In this document: positions 10,554-17,863 of the stretch, piece after piece
Layout: each line of letters starts with the position of its first letter
How positions within the stretch are numbered: position 1 is the first letter of the stretch
Origin: Thermocrinis sp.
Lineage (GTDB): Bacteria > Aquificota > Aquificia > Aquificales > Aquificaceae
DNA: 64,000 nucleotides
Direction of reading: 5' to 3'
Assembly: GCF_036781485.1 (NCBI RefSeq)
Contig: NZ_DAIQAX010000003.1
Location: 68,557 to 132,556, forward strand
Notes under the pieces: model-generated
What the model saw: only the letters and a program-made list of their open reading frames with translations
Database searches by the model: none
What the model was told of the DNA's origin: nothing
Translations under genes and position numbers: made by a program

Positions 10554-10582
10554 ATTATATTAACAATCCACCTTTTTGTCAA
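10554..10582 (-). promoter_or_regulatory. Promoter of groES-groEL
   Basis: On the minus strand TTGACA (10582-10577) is followed by a 17-bp spacer and TATAAT (10559-10554). This is a consensus sigma-70-type promoter, about 35 bases upstream of groES, leaving a leader with a strong ribosome site. Confidence 0.8.
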
Positions 10583-10654
10583 GAGGTATTGCTAAAAAAT
10601 TTAGTATAAATCACTCATATTTTATGCTATTGATACATATAGCTTAAAAAGTGT

Positions 10655-10660
10655 TATACT
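10655..10660 (+). promoter_or_regulatory. -10 box of pgsA
   Basis: TATACT lies 13 bases before the ATG at 10674, with GATACA 17 bp further upstream as a possible -35. The mRNA leader would be only about six bases and holds no Shine-Dalgarno sequence. Confidence 0.5.
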
Positions 10661-10673
10661 TTTAATCCCAATT

Positions 10674-11162
10674 ATGGCCAACTATATAACCTTTTTCAGA
10701 TTCCTCCTTACCTTCCTGGCGGTTTATGCAGTCCTAAATGAGTATAGCACATTAGCCTTACTTACCATTTTGATAGGGGCGGTGAGCGACTGGCTGGATG
10801 GGGGTATTGCCAGAAGAAGGAAAGAGGTTAATAGGTTGGGTGTCTTATTAGATCCTTTCGTGGATAAGGTCTTTGTTCTGTCTTGTCTTTCTGCCTACTT
10901 ATACCTTCAGGAAGTTTCTCCATACGCCTTTGTGCTTTTGCTCATAAGAGAGCTATACATATCCTTTTTGAGGAGTCTTTCTGTGGAAAAGGGCTACTCC
11001 ATGCCCGCTTCGTATGTTGGCAAGTCCAAAACAGCCGTTGAGTTTATAACTTTGATCCTACTTGCACTATCAAACCCGATAAGCCAGTCTTTCCTTTGGC
11101 TTGCAGTATTCCTTGCCTACGTTTCCGCCTTAGACTATACCCTTAGGTTCCTTAGACTCTGA
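10674..11162 (+). CDS. pgsA: CDP-diacylglycerol-glycerol-3-phosphate 3-phosphatidyltransferase
   Basis: PgsA makes phosphatidylglycerol phosphate from CDP-diacylglycerol and glycerol-3-phosphate in the inner membrane. The CDP-alcohol phosphotransferase motif D-x2-DG-x2-AR-x8-G-x3-D-x3-D is complete: SDWLDGGIARRR, then LGVLLDPFVDK. The protein has 162 residues with about five membrane helices, slightly shorter than E. coli PgsA. Its end converges on and overlaps a small minus-strand gene by 33 bases. Confidence 0.9.
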   Translation: MANYITFFRFLLTFLAVYAVLNEYSTLALLTILIGAVSDWLDGGIARRRKEVNRLGVLLDPFVDKVFVLSCLSAYLYLQEVSPYAFVLLLIRELYISFLRSLSVEKGYSMPASYVGKSKTAVEFITLILLALSNPISQSFLWLAVFLAYVSALDYTLRFLRL

Positions 11163-11309
11163 TTCCTTTATCTCTATCAGCACGTGGGCTTTATTTATCA
11201 CCGGAGACTTCTCCTCTTTTCCACAGACAGCTACCACCAAACCCCTTTTTATAAGCCTGTTCTCCAATTTTTCTGCTACTTTTCTATCTTTTACTGTTAT
11301 TTTCCTCAT
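11130..11309 (-). CDS. Small conserved-looking hypothetical protein
   Basis: I do not recognise this protein. The ATG at 11309 gives 59 residues beginning MRKITVKDRKVAEKLENRL and has GGGAGGT at a good distance, so the longer TTG start at 11324 is rejected. The protein is basic then acidic, with no membrane segment and one Cys. It lies 4 bases after the GT4 glycosyltransferase stop and is probably the last gene of that operon. Confidence 0.6.
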   Translation of the reverse strand: MRKITVKDRKVAEKLENRLIKRGLVVAVCGKEEKSPVINKAHVLIEIKESESKEPKGIV

Positions 11310-11313
11310 AGCT

Positions 11314-12435
11314 TTACCTCCCAACGCTTAATATTAAACCTTCACTTTCGTATGCCTTTGAAAGGGACTTAAAGGTTATTTCCCAACTAAAGCTCTCCTT
11401 AACCTTTTTGTGCAAGTAGTCCCTAAGGTAGTTATTGTGCCTTATGAGCTCGGATGCTTTATAAACACTCTCTGCTAAGCTGTCCACGTCTCCATTAGGT
11501 GCAAGGGTCTCTTTCATTATTTGGGTCTCCAAGTCTAAGTCAAAGGCGCAGACGGGTAATCCGCTTGACTGAGCTTCCAGAAAGGCTAAACCAAAGGTCT
11601 CAAACATGCTTGCGCTTACGAATATATCTCCGCTTGCATAGACCTTAGCCAACTGCTCTTTGGAGTTTATGTATGGCATGTAAGTCAGGTTTGAAAGTTT
11701 TCTCTGATGTGCTTTCACGAGGAATTCCAGAGGACCTTTGCCTACTATTAGCATGTGAAACATGGATGGGTCCAAACCTTTCAGTAATTTTATAAGTGTG
11801 TTTATGCCTTTTTCTGGACTAAGCCTTCCCACGTATAGGAGTAAAAGCTTATTATCTTGAATGCCAAAGGAGTGTCTAAACTGATCATCCCTTTTGCTCG
11901 GGTGGAAGGTCTGAGTATCCACACCTAAGGGCACGTAATGGACGTTTTCTAAACCAAAGCTTTCTAATTCCCTCTTGTATTTTAAGGAAGGCACGAGTAT
12001 GAACTCTGCAACCCTTAGGCACTTATCTACAATCAATTTAAAGAGACCCTCCCATAGCTTTCTTGGAGCTGGAAGAAGAGAAAGCTCTCTTTTTGCATCC
12101 GCGTGATAGAACACGCTTATGGGTATTCCTTTTTTCTTAAAAAATGGTATGGGAAGGTAGGTCCCAGAAAACTCCAAAAGGTCTGGCTTTTCCAGTCTTA
12201 TCACCTCTTCTATATTTTCCAAACTCCTAAAAAACCTGTATCCACCAATTAGAGGAAAAGAAGGAAGCTCGTAGAAAGTTGTTCTTTTCACTTGATACTT
12301 TTTATAGGCCTTGCCTGGTATAACTACCACGTGTTCCCATTCCTTTTCAAAGATCCACTCTACCTTTTTGTCTATGTATGTCCTTATGCCCCCACTGTAG
12401 CTGTGATAATAGGGAGTAATATCCATTATCTTCAT
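11314..12435 (-). CDS. Glycosyltransferase family 4
   Basis: This is a cytosolic GT-B fold enzyme of 373 residues. The N-terminal domain has the family pattern ITPYYHSYSGGIRTYIDKKV, where the GG loop contacts the acceptor. The C-terminal domain has LLYVGRLSPEKGINTLIKLL and the donor-binding motif SASMFETFGLAFLEAQSSGL (E-x7-E). The ATG overlaps the stop of the PHP-glycosyltransferase fusion (ATGA), so the two are made together and may act in sequence on the same lipid or glycan. The sugar cannot be read from the sequence. Confidence 0.85.
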   Translation of the reverse strand: MKIMDITPYYHSYSGGIRTYIDKKVEWIFEKEWEHVVVIPGKAYKKYQVKRTTFYELPSFPLIGGYRFFRSLENIEEVIRLEKPDLLEFSGTYLPIPFFKKKGIPISVFYHADAKRELSLLPAPRKLWEGLFKLIVDKCLRVAEFILVPSLKYKRELESFGLENVHYVPLGVDTQTFHPSKRDDQFRHSFGIQDNKLLLLYVGRLSPEKGINTLIKLLKGLDPSMFHMLIVGKGPLEFLVKAHQRKLSNLTYMPYINSKEQLAKVYASGDIFVSASMFETFGLAFLEAQSSGLPVCAFDLDLETQIMKETLAPNGDVDSLAESVYKASELIRHNNYLRDYLHKKVKESFSWEITFKSLSKAYESEGLILSVGR

Positions 12436-14660
12436 GCCTTTACTCCGGAAAGGGACATTATGCTATCAATGTAGTTCAAATAAGACTCTTTTAGGTCCAT
12501 TGACCTGGCATAAGAAAGGGCTTCTTTACTCATAAACTCTCTCAGGTATGGATTGCCCAAGATCCTGTTTAGCTTTTCTGCAAAATCCTCTGGTGAGTTT
12601 GCTATAAAGCCGTTTATACCCTCCTGCACGTGCTCGTGGGATGCTCCCTTTGAGCTAACTATCACCGGCAAGCCCGAAGCCATAGCTTCTAGCACAACTT
12701 GCCCGTAAGTTTCCGTCTCTGAGGGGAAAAGAAACACATCCGCGCTCGCATATGCCTTTGCCAAAGACAGTCCTGTAAGATAGCCTACAAAGTAAGTATT
12801 CTTGGGTTTGCGCTCTTCCAAATCCTTCCTGTAGGGACCATCCCCTACTACTATAAAGGTATCCTCCGGAAAGACTTTTGCACAGTAAAGGAAGGTGTCC
12901 AAGTTTTTCTCCTTTGAAACCCTGCCCACATACAACACCACATTACCCTTCGTTGGGATGCCAAAGTTCTTTTGGAAAAAGTCTTTCTCTCTGTAGGAAG
13001 GGCTAAAAAGCTCTGTATCCACGCCCCTTTTGAATACTTTTATCTTGTTTGCTGAAACGCCTTTCTCTACTAATGTTTTTAGATAAGTTTCCGAAGGAAC
13101 AAAAACCCTGTCAGCCAGATGGCAGATGAAGACAAGTGCTTTGTAAAGCCAATCCTTTAGATCTGAACTGTTGGTGTATTTGTAAGCGTAAGAGGGCACA
13201 TCCGTGTGGAAGGCAAAGGACAGAGGTAGGTTAAGAAGCTTGGCTACAAGAATGGACATAATACCTAAAGGTCCAGGAGTAGCCACGTGGATGTGGCTGT
13301 ATCCTTTTAGCACATCCAAAAGCTCCACAAGGGAAGGCACTCTTAGCTTAAACTCCTCATAAAAGGGTGTGGAAAACTCCGTCATAGGTGTTAGTAGCAC
13401 CAGGTTATCTTCTCTATCTTGTTTGTTGCCCACCGCTATAACATCCACGGGGAGGTTGTATGTGCTTGCCAAGTATCTTACGATCTTTGAGCTTCTGGCT
13501 ACCCCGTTGATGTCAAAGTATGTGTCAGTTATGTATGCTAACCTCATAGGTTTTCCGTTGTTCAATCCAAGGTTCATAGCTATCCTTTTTGCGTTGTCCT
13601 CTTCCTTCTTTTGTTGGCTGAGTATAACCAAAGGAAGGGAGTGCAGTATAAAGGATAGTATCGTCTCGCCGAGATGCGTAAGGGAAAACTCCCTTATGAG
13701 CCTTTCTAAGCTCATGAAGGGTAGCTTGTTTATTATCTCTTTGAATATGTAATGTCTGGGGGCATTGGTTCCAAAGAGGTTCCTAACAAAAAGCTCGCTG
13801 AAAAAGTTGTCTGAATGCATGAAGACAAAATCAAGGAACGGTTTCACGTGCTTGGGTATTGTGTTGCGCCTGCTTAAGTAGTCGTAAGCAATTCTACCAA
13901 CCATATTTAGCACCCTTTCGTATCCCAGCTCCTCCGTTCCTACGGAAGTATGACCCTCCTTTATAGCTTTTAGAAACTCTTCCTTTGAGCTTGCCTTTGC
14001 TTCAGTCCAAGTTCTACCTAAATCCAAACCACCGTGGTCATCGGAGCCAGCAGTAAAGGTTATATGTTCTCTGCTTCTCAGAGACTGAATGTTATACCTC
14101 TCTTCCAGCTGTCTTATTTTTTCCCACCCGTCATATAGTCTGGCAATTTTTTCTTCAACAATCCTTAAACCTTCTCCTCTTGTGCCGTTGATTATCTCCC
14201 AGTTGTCAAACAAGAGGACAAACTTCTCCACCAGGCTTTTTGTTATCCTTGTGTCCTGAACAGAGTATAAAGGATGGGCCAAAGAGTGGGCTATGTCTTT
14301 TTCTTTTAGATATTTCACAAACTCATAAACATTTTCCCTTAGCTTTATCAGGTCCTGGTGTATTTTCTCGTCTATTCCATAAACGAGCACATGGACCTTT
14401 GCCTTTTCCTCTGGGAAAAAAACTGTGTATTCACAGCTTATGAAAACCTCCGGCAGGTGTGCTATTTCCAAAACACCGTCTATGGTGTTGTGGTCCGTTA
14501 TGGTGATGTATGTCATTCCCCTTTCTTTTAGCCTTTTGTATATCTCCTGCGGTTCTGTAAAGCTCTCAGGACAATTAATTAGCTGACTGAACCAACCCCC
14601 CGGTAGGTTGGACGCCTTGGAATGAAGGTGAAGGTCTGCCTTTGCTAAGTAATTCCCCAT
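12432..14660 (-). CDS. Fusion: PHP metal hydrolase plus GT4 glycosyltransferase
   Basis: The protein has 742 residues and two enzyme parts. Residues about 1-250 are a PHP phosphoesterase domain with intact metal ligands: ADLHLHSKAS, TITDHNTIDG, SLAHPLYS and FTAGSDDHGGLD. A helical linker of about 120 residues follows. From residue about 372 (MRLAYITDTYFDINGVARSS) it is a GT4 enzyme with LYVGRVSKEKNLDTF and the E-x7-E motif SETETYGQVVLEAM. The glycosyltransferase half resembles mannosyl- or glucosyltransferases of the diacylglycerol type, but this is inference. The ATG at 14660 is required for the HLH motif, so the 86-base overlap with the upstream deacetylase gene is real. Confidence 0.85.
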   Translation of the reverse strand: MGNYLAKADLHLHSKASNLPGGWFSQLINCPESFTEPQEIYKRLKERGMTYITITDHNTIDGVLEIAHLPEVFISCEYTVFFPEEKAKVHVLVYGIDEKIHQDLIKLRENVYEFVKYLKEKDIAHSLAHPLYSVQDTRITKSLVEKFVLLFDNWEIINGTRGEGLRIVEEKIARLYDGWEKIRQLEERYNIQSLRSREHITFTAGSDDHGGLDLGRTWTEAKASSKEEFLKAIKEGHTSVGTEELGYERVLNMVGRIAYDYLSRRNTIPKHVKPFLDFVFMHSDNFFSELFVRNLFGTNAPRHYIFKEIINKLPFMSLERLIREFSLTHLGETILSFILHSLPLVILSQQKKEEDNAKRIAMNLGLNNGKPMRLAYITDTYFDINGVARSSKIVRYLASTYNLPVDVIAVGNKQDREDNLVLLTPMTEFSTPFYEEFKLRVPSLVELLDVLKGYSHIHVATPGPLGIMSILVAKLLNLPLSFAFHTDVPSYAYKYTNSSDLKDWLYKALVFICHLADRVFVPSETYLKTLVEKGVSANKIKVFKRGVDTELFSPSYREKDFFQKNFGIPTKGNVVLYVGRVSKEKNLDTFLYCAKVFPEDTFIVVGDGPYRKDLEERKPKNTYFVGYLTGLSLAKAYASADVFLFPSETETYGQVVLEAMASGLPVIVSSKGASHEHVQEGINGFIANSPEDFAEKLNRILGNPYLREFMSKEALSYARSMDLKESYLNYIDSIMSLSGVKA

Positions 14661-15333
14661 AGCTTATTAACCTCCTTTCTTTTTTTATTTGATTGATAAT
14701 TAACCTCCATAAGGCTACTTTTCTTTTGTCTTTGAAATCGGCAGTGTGCAACGCAAGTCTTAGGAAAGGATACCTATCAAGGAGCTTAAAGAGAATGGGC
14801 ACAGTTTTAATGCTAATGTAAGAGAGTCCATACCTGTTGCTGAAGGTCAATACGGGAGATTTAATCTCTTCTCCGCTCTGTAAATCCTTTATCTTTCCTC
14901 TGTAGCCTACCCCTAAAAAGCCAAAGGAATACAGCAAGTCATCAAGCCAAGGGTTTCCTATCCAAGCGGGTGGCACAAATACCTTCGTATCCAACCGCAT
15001 CGCTTGGAATATCTCCAAAGCTTTTTCCAATTTTAGATAGGTTTCTTCAAGGTCCCCTTCCCCAAACTCTCCCTCTCCGTAAGTGTAAAGAAGATGTTGC
15101 AGCCTTTTCTTGCCCGTATGCGTATAACCGTGCATTATGATTTCTTGTTTAGTTTTCTCTATAAAACTCACAAAAGGGGCATACCTGTTTATGGCATACT
15201 CTCCTCTAAAGTTGGGGATAAGAAGCAGTGAGAATTTTTCAACGTGTAGCTTTTCCAAGAACTCTATTGCGTTATAAACTTCCTCTTTGTGGAATGGAGA
15301 TACATCGTGTAGCTCTACTATTGCATATCTCAT
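14575..15333 (-). CDS. DUF2334-type polysaccharide deacetylase
   Basis: This protein of 252 residues belongs to the carbohydrate esterase 4-like DUF2334 group, which removes acetyl groups from amino sugars in glycans or glycolipids. It has the metal-site Asp in VELHDVSPFH, the H-x3-H pair in IIMHGYTHTGKK and the PPAWIGNPW strand. It heads the operon with the PHP-GT fusion, GT4 and a small protein, so a deacetylation step in glycolipid synthesis is a reasonable guess. The last roughly 25 residues (RPSPSFQGVQPTGG and on) are encoded inside the next gene, look unlike the rest, and may be a read-on tail. Confidence 0.75.
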   Translation of the reverse strand: MRYAIVELHDVSPFHKEEVYNAIEFLEKLHVEKFSLLLIPNFRGEYAINRYAPFVSFIEKTKQEIIMHGYTHTGKKRLQHLLYTYGEGEFGEGDLEETYLKLEKALEIFQAMRLDTKVFVPPAWIGNPWLDDLLYSFGFLGVGYRGKIKDLQSGEEIKSPVLTFSNRYGLSYISIKTVPILFKLLDRYPFLRLALHTADFKDKRKVALWRLIINQIKKERRLISYGELLSKGRPSPSFQGVQPTGGLVQSAN

Positions 15334-15446
15334 CTTGTAGCTTAATAATATGTTTGCAAGGTTAAGAAACTGTTAAGATGGATTGAAAAAGTTATAGTTG
15401 CGTATTAAATTATTAGAATATATTAATAAGCTGGAGGAGGTAAGAT

Positions 15447-15659
15447 ATGACGCTTACAATGGACAGAGCTTTAAGGCTTACTTCTGGAGTTGTTCTTCTG
15501 TTTGTCTGGCTTGTGGCTATAGTCGGTTCGGACATACACTGGTTTTGGAAAGCTTTTATAGCCTTTATGGCTGTCAATCAGATTCAATCGGCTTTTACCA
15601 ATTGGTGCCCTGTGGTTAGCGTATACAGAAAACTGGGAATAAAGGAGTGTAATTGCTAA
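15447..15659 (+). CDS. DUF2892 (YgaP-like) small membrane protein
   Basis: The 70-residue protein has two membrane helices and the DUF2892 pattern MDRALRLTSG, then NQIQSAFTNWCPVVSVYRKLG. The same domain is found at the end of YgaP rhodanese and as a stand-alone protein beside sulfur-handling genes. The conserved Cys in NWCP and two C-terminal Cys are present. The ATG at 15447 follows GGAGGAGGT. The role is not established. Confidence 0.8.
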   Translation: MTLTMDRALRLTSGVVLLFVWLVAIVGSDIHWFWKAFIAFMAVNQIQSAFTNWCPVVSVYRKLGIKECNC

Positions 15660-15662
15660 AAT
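15657..15662 (+). promoter_or_regulatory. -10 box of the SDR gene overlapping the upstream stop codon
   Basis: TAAAAT includes the TAA stop of the DUF2892 gene and lies 8 bases before the GTG at 15671. No Shine-Dalgarno is present, so a leaderless GTG mRNA is likely. Confidence 0.45.
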
Positions 15663-15670
15663 AGTCCTTT

Positions 15671-16399
15671 GTGAGAAAAGTTGGAATAATAACTGGAGTA
15701 AGGCGGATAGGTTTTTATGTAGCCAAAGAGCTCTTACAGGACGGTTGGTCCTTGGCGGTAGTTTATCTTTCTTCAGAGAAGGAAGTAGAAAGATTAAAAG
15801 AGTACGGAGAAGTTTCAGGAATAAAAGCCGACCTTTCCGAAAGGGATTCTTATAAAGCTATAGTTCAAAAAACTTTTGATGTTTTTGGAAGGATAGATGC
15901 CTTTATTCATCTTGCAAGTCCTTACTTTCCCACACCACTTGAGAGCATAACTGAAGAAGACGTGAAAAAACACTTTCTACCCATAGCGGAGGCTTTTTTA
16001 TTCGTATCCAAAGAATGTGCTCCTTATATGCTTAGAAACGAGCAATCCATAAAGGGAAGAATAATAGCCTTTGGAGATTGGGCAACAAACACCACACCCT
16101 ACAAAAACTACAGTGCTTACTTTATCTCAAAAGGTGCCTTACACACTTGCGTAAAAGTCCTTGCAAAGGAGCTTGCCCCTTACATATTGGTAAATGCCAT
16201 AGCCTTAGGTCCAACCCTAAAGCCTCCAGATTTTTCCCAAGAAAGATGGAACAGCTACATAGACAAAACGCCACTAAAAAGAGAAGTTTCCATAGAGGAC
16301 GTGGTGGCGCTAACCAAGTTTTTGCTCAAAGTGGAAAGTATGACTGGAGAGATAATCAACTTAGACAGCGGGAGGCACATATCGGGCGAATGCAGTTAA
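15671..16399 (+). CDS. Short-chain dehydrogenase, pteridine-reductase-like
   Basis: This Rossmann-fold SDR has 242 residues. The nucleotide motif is GVRRIG rather than the general SDR pattern, matching the ARRIG-type loop of FolM and trypanosomatid PTR1. The active site reads D-x13-Y-x3-K (GDWATN through YFISKGAL) with Asp in place of Ser, again as in PTR1. An NADPH-dependent dihydropteridine or dihydrofolate reductase is therefore more likely than a FabG. The start is GTG 15671, giving MRKVGIITG. It may serve folate reduction if the genome lacks folA, which I cannot check here. Confidence 0.7.
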   Translation: MRKVGIITGVRRIGFYVAKELLQDGWSLAVVYLSSEKEVERLKEYGEVSGIKADLSERDSYKAIVQKTFDVFGRIDAFIHLASPYFPTPLESITEEDVKKHFLPIAEAFLFVSKECAPYMLRNEQSIKGRIIAFGDWATNTTPYKNYSAYFISKGALHTCVKVLAKELAPYILVNAIALGPTLKPPDFSQERWNSYIDKTPLKREVSIEDVVALTKFLLKVESMTGEIINLDSGRHISGECS

Positions 16400-16623
16400 A
16401 CTTTTTGACTGTTTAAAAACTGCTGAATTTTTAACTCAATTATGTCCTTGTGCAACAGCCTTTCCTTTTTTAGCTTTTCTATTTCCATCTCCAAGTCGTG
16501 GGTCATAGGATGGTGTTTTTCCAACTTATCTATCTGCTTGTCAAGCTCCTCGTGTTTTTCGTAATGATACCTAAACTCTCTATCTTCTTGAAGAAGTTTT
16601 TGCACTATCTCTTCTCTGGTCAT
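16396..16623 (-). CDS. DUF465/YdcH-family small protein
   Basis: A 75-residue helical, charged protein with the DUF465 pattern (HEELDKQIDKLEKHHPMTHD, then EIEKLKKERLLHKDII). The function is unknown. Its ATG overlaps the stop of the membrane protein gene (ATGA) and its end overlaps the convergent SDR gene by 4 bases. Confidence 0.75.
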   Translation of the reverse strand: MTREEIVQKLLQEDREFRYHYEKHEELDKQIDKLEKHHPMTHDLEMEIEKLKKERLLHKDIIELKIQQFLNSQKV

Positions 16624-17030
16624 AGAATGTCCTCCTTTCTTGGTCTTAATAATATTAAACCAAAAATGGATAGAAAATAGCCAAGAATCAGCACAGACAG
16701 GGGGGCAAAGATAATGTATACGATAAAACTAAAGAAGAAGGGAAGAGTAACCAAGACGTAGAGCCAAAAGTATCTGCGTATGGCTTTTTGACTCCAATAC
16801 TTTTCCTTTTGGGTATGGATGGGAAAAAGTCTTTTTCTTAGAATCAGCGCCAAGATAACTAAAAAAACACTCAAAGTCAAAGTTATAAGCATACTACCCA
16901 AGACCATGTTTATATGAAGTGGTAGTCTAAAGTATGGGTATAAAGGTAAACATGCAACAAATATTAGAGTTACTAAACCTAAGAAGGCTTTAAAAAATTG
17001 TCTCACTCTTATGTAAAAAAGTTCCTTCAT
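16620..17030 (-). CDS. Hypothetical membrane protein
   Basis: I do not recognise the family. The ATG at 17030 overlaps the truA stop (ATGA), giving MKELFYIRVRQFFKAFLGLV and 136 residues with four hydrophobic segments arranged as two pairs around a basic loop (RKRLFPIHTQKEKYWSQK). A longer frame upstream only copies the end of truA. It is likely translated together with truA and the YdcH-like protein. Confidence 0.65.
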   Translation of the reverse strand: MKELFYIRVRQFFKAFLGLVTLIFVACLPLYPYFRLPLHINMVLGSMLITLTLSVFLVILALILRKRLFPIHTQKEKYWSQKAIRRYFWLYVLVTLPFFFSFIVYIIFAPLSVLILGYFLSIFGLILLRPRKEDIL

Positions 17031-17752
17031 AGAAAAACTCTCTCCAAAGTTAGTCCCTTTGCCTTGGCAGTGTAAGGACATTTCTTGCCACTTAAAAATT
17101 CCTTTATTTCATCCACAGTTAGCTTACCCATGCCTAAGTATATCAAACACCCCGCCATGCGCCTTACCATATATCTTAAGAACCTTTTTGCTCTCACGCT
17201 TATTTCTATTATTCTATCTTTTTCTTCTATTTTGCACTCCTCAATCTCTACAAAGGGATCATGCTCTTCTTCGTCAAGCTTGGCAAAGCCTGAAAAGTTG
17301 TAATTTCCGAGAAAAAGCTCTGCGCCTCTTTTCATACTCTCTATATCCAGACTATAAGGAATGCGCCACACGAAAGGTTCCAAAAAAGGATCCCTTGCAA
17401 GAGAAGGAAAAACTCTGTAGGTGTAAAGCTTACCAGCTACCGAATACCTGGCGTTAAAGCTTAGATCTTCAAGCCAAACCTTTTTGATACCTATATCCTC
17501 TGGCAAGATTGAGTTGAGGGCTTTCAAAAGATTGTCTATGGGAAAAAATTTAGAGCTTCTGAAGTTAGCTATATATTCCTTTGCATGTACTCCCGCATCC
17601 GTTCTGCAGCAACCTATCAACTTTACCTTTTCTCCAAAAAGCATACCCAAAGCATCGCTCAAAGTTCCCTGCACAGTCCTCAGGTTAGGTTGCACTTGCC
17701 AACCGTGAAAGTTAGTCCCTACAAAGCAAAGCAACAAACAATAGTTGTGCAT
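17027..17752 (-). CDS. truA: tRNA pseudouridine(38-40) synthase TruA
   Basis: TruA converts uridines 38-40 of the tRNA anticodon arm to pseudouridine. The 241-residue protein shows the catalytic-Asp motif CRTDAGVHA (residues about 49-57), the N-terminal FVGTNFHGWQVQPNLRTVQG and the late VRRMAGCLIYLG block. The ATG at 17752 lies close to the tRNA-Lys promoter on the opposite strand, so the two divergent promoters overlap. Confidence 0.95.
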   Translation of the reverse strand: MHNYCLLLCFVGTNFHGWQVQPNLRTVQGTLSDALGMLFGEKVKLIGCCRTDAGVHAKEYIANFRSSKFFPIDNLLKALNSILPEDIGIKKVWLEDLSFNARYSVAGKLYTYRVFPSLARDPFLEPFVWRIPYSLDIESMKRGAELFLGNYNFSGFAKLDEEEHDPFVEIEECKIEEKDRIIEISVRAKRFLRYMVRRMAGCLIYLGMGKLTVDEIKEFLSGKKCPYTAKAKGLTLERVFL

Positions 17753-17769
17753 TTTTTAAAGAATCAATA

Positions 17770-17775
17770 TATAAT
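17770..17775 (+). promoter_or_regulatory. -10 box of tRNA-Lys
   Basis: TATAAT ends 12 bases before the mature tRNA-Lys, with TTGTGC about 19 bp upstream as a weak -35. The surrounding TATATAATAA is nearly symmetric and can also serve truA on the minus strand. Confidence 0.55.
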
Positions 17776-17787
17776 AAAAGCATATTA

Positions 17788-17861
17788 GAGCCGGTAGCTC
17801 AGCCTGGTAGAGCAACGGACTTTTAATCCGTGGGTCGAGGGTTCAAATCCCTCCCGGCTCA
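17788..17861 (+). tRNA. tRNA-Lys (anticodon TTT)
   Basis: A full cloverleaf is present: acceptor GAGCCGG with CCGGCTC, D arm AGCTCAGCCTGGTAGAGC, anticodon stem-loop CGGACTTTTAATCCG (anticodon TTT), and T arm GAGGGTTCAAATCCCTC. The discriminator is A and the 3' CCA is not encoded. It ends three bases before the stop of convergent glmU. Confidence 0.97.
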
Positions 17862-17863
17862 CT

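Noticed and set aside
10519..10673. CIRCE operator before groES
   Set aside because: No TTAGCACTC / GAGTGCTAA pair is present; only isolated partial matches such as ATCACTCAT.
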